Source: Siphonodentalium dalli (Eukaryota > Mollusca > Scaphopoda > Gadilida > Siphonodentaliidae). Taken from it: a stretch of 64,000 bases of DNA. A model generated the notes under the pieces. The model saw only the letters and a program-made list of their open reading frames with translations. It was not told where the DNA came from and ran no database searches. Shown in pieces: positions 63,815 to 64,000 of the stretch. The stretch covers positions 42,063,912 to 42,127,911 of the forward strand of contig CP136064.1 in assembly GCA_032622095.1 (NCBI GenBank). Reading direction: 5' to 3'. A program made the translations under genes and the position numbers. Within the stretch, counting starts at the first letter, position 1; every line of letters starts with the position of its first letter.

Positions 63815-64000
63815 AATTTATTGTCCCCCGAAAATTTATTTTTGGTTTGTGGGACTATAGAAATGAGTGGTCTCCATCCATGTGAAACGATTGTTGTGTG
63901 AGAAAGCCCCGATCAAGTTCAAATTTGTTTATGGTTAGGCCTAAAAAAATTATACGTTTGTTTCCGCTAACGGACTGAAAAAAAATTGGGTAGGTAGGTA
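63815..64000 (+). repeat. HINE-like fragment and 'ttaggcctaaaaaaa' repeat at the right edge
   Basis: 'attgtcccccgaaaatttat' resembles the 15950-16020 family. 'gttaggcctaaaaaaattat' through 'ggtaggtaggta' is a second common repeat, cut by the window end. Confidence 0.5.

Noticed and set aside
1-64000. CRISPR-like arrays or prokaryotic operons
   Set aside because: Repeats are tandem without unique spacers, and genes are spliced; the window is eukaryotic nuclear DNA.
1-64000. tRNA or rRNA genes
   Set aside because: GTTCGAAT-like strings are part of the HINE cores ('gttcgaatatgggtttgatc'); I found no cloverleaf with A and B boxes in order.

Overview
The window is nuclear DNA from an animal, most likely a bivalve or other mollusc. 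It is AT-rich. Its genes are split by GT-AG introns, with exons of 50-150 bp and introns of up to about 6 kb. The spacer and intron DNA is packed with repeats that have a CCGT-rich head and 150-175 bp tandem cores ending in phrases such as 'CACACCTCTTGTT', a style known from bivalve pearl/HINE (Helentron-associated) elements. The mollusc assignment is an inference from repeat style and protein similarity recalled from memory.

Two protein genes are visible, both on the + strand and both cut by the window edges. (1) IWS1, the Spt6-interacting transcription elongation factor, occupies 817-36266. Twelve in-phase exons encode the C-terminal 370 residues, including the whole TFIIS-N-like (TND) domain and the natural stop codon; the 5' exons lie left of the window. 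(2) An eIF4A (DEAD-box translation initiation helicase) gene begins in the right part. Coding exons at 60364-60436, 61493-61625 and 63605-63744 carry the N-terminal leader, Q motif, Walker A and motif Ia; the rest runs off the right edge. Two candidate first exons fit the reading phase: one ending at 54202, which would build the start codon across the splice junction (AT|G), and one at 51871-52067, which would add about 65 residues.

The rest is a dense, nested transposon landscape. Several insertions can be bounded exactly from terminal inverted repeats (TIRs) and target-site duplications (TSDs): a 1354 bp element with 41 bp TIRs and a 9 bp TSD (24848-26201); two hAT-type elements with perfect 8 bp TSDs in eIF4A introns (59072-60223, 61724-62853); a foldback hAT-type MITE family with 8 bp TSDs; several TTAA-flanked foldback MITE families; and a 4.6 kb long-TIR element (6391-10989) nested inside one of those MITEs. 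There is also a decayed LINE reverse transcriptase (about 55050-57080), a THAP-domain remnant (42970), a BED-finger remnant (59651), a perfect palindrome with 74 bp arms (49303-49455) and a minisatellite that amplified the IWS1 exon-3 splice donor (4894-6140).

Layout: 1-0.8 kb, repeats; 0.8-36.3 kb, IWS1 exons and repeat-filled introns; 36.3-51.6 kb, an intergenic region that is almost entirely MITEs and HINE-like repeats; 51.6-54.2 kb, candidate eIF4A first exons; 54.2-60.4 kb, first intron with LINE and hAT remnants; 60.4-64 kb, eIF4A exons 2-4. I saw no tRNA, rRNA, CRISPR array or prokaryotic-style operon. No wholly new functional system is evident; the novelty is in the mobile-element architecture and the eIF4A 5' end.
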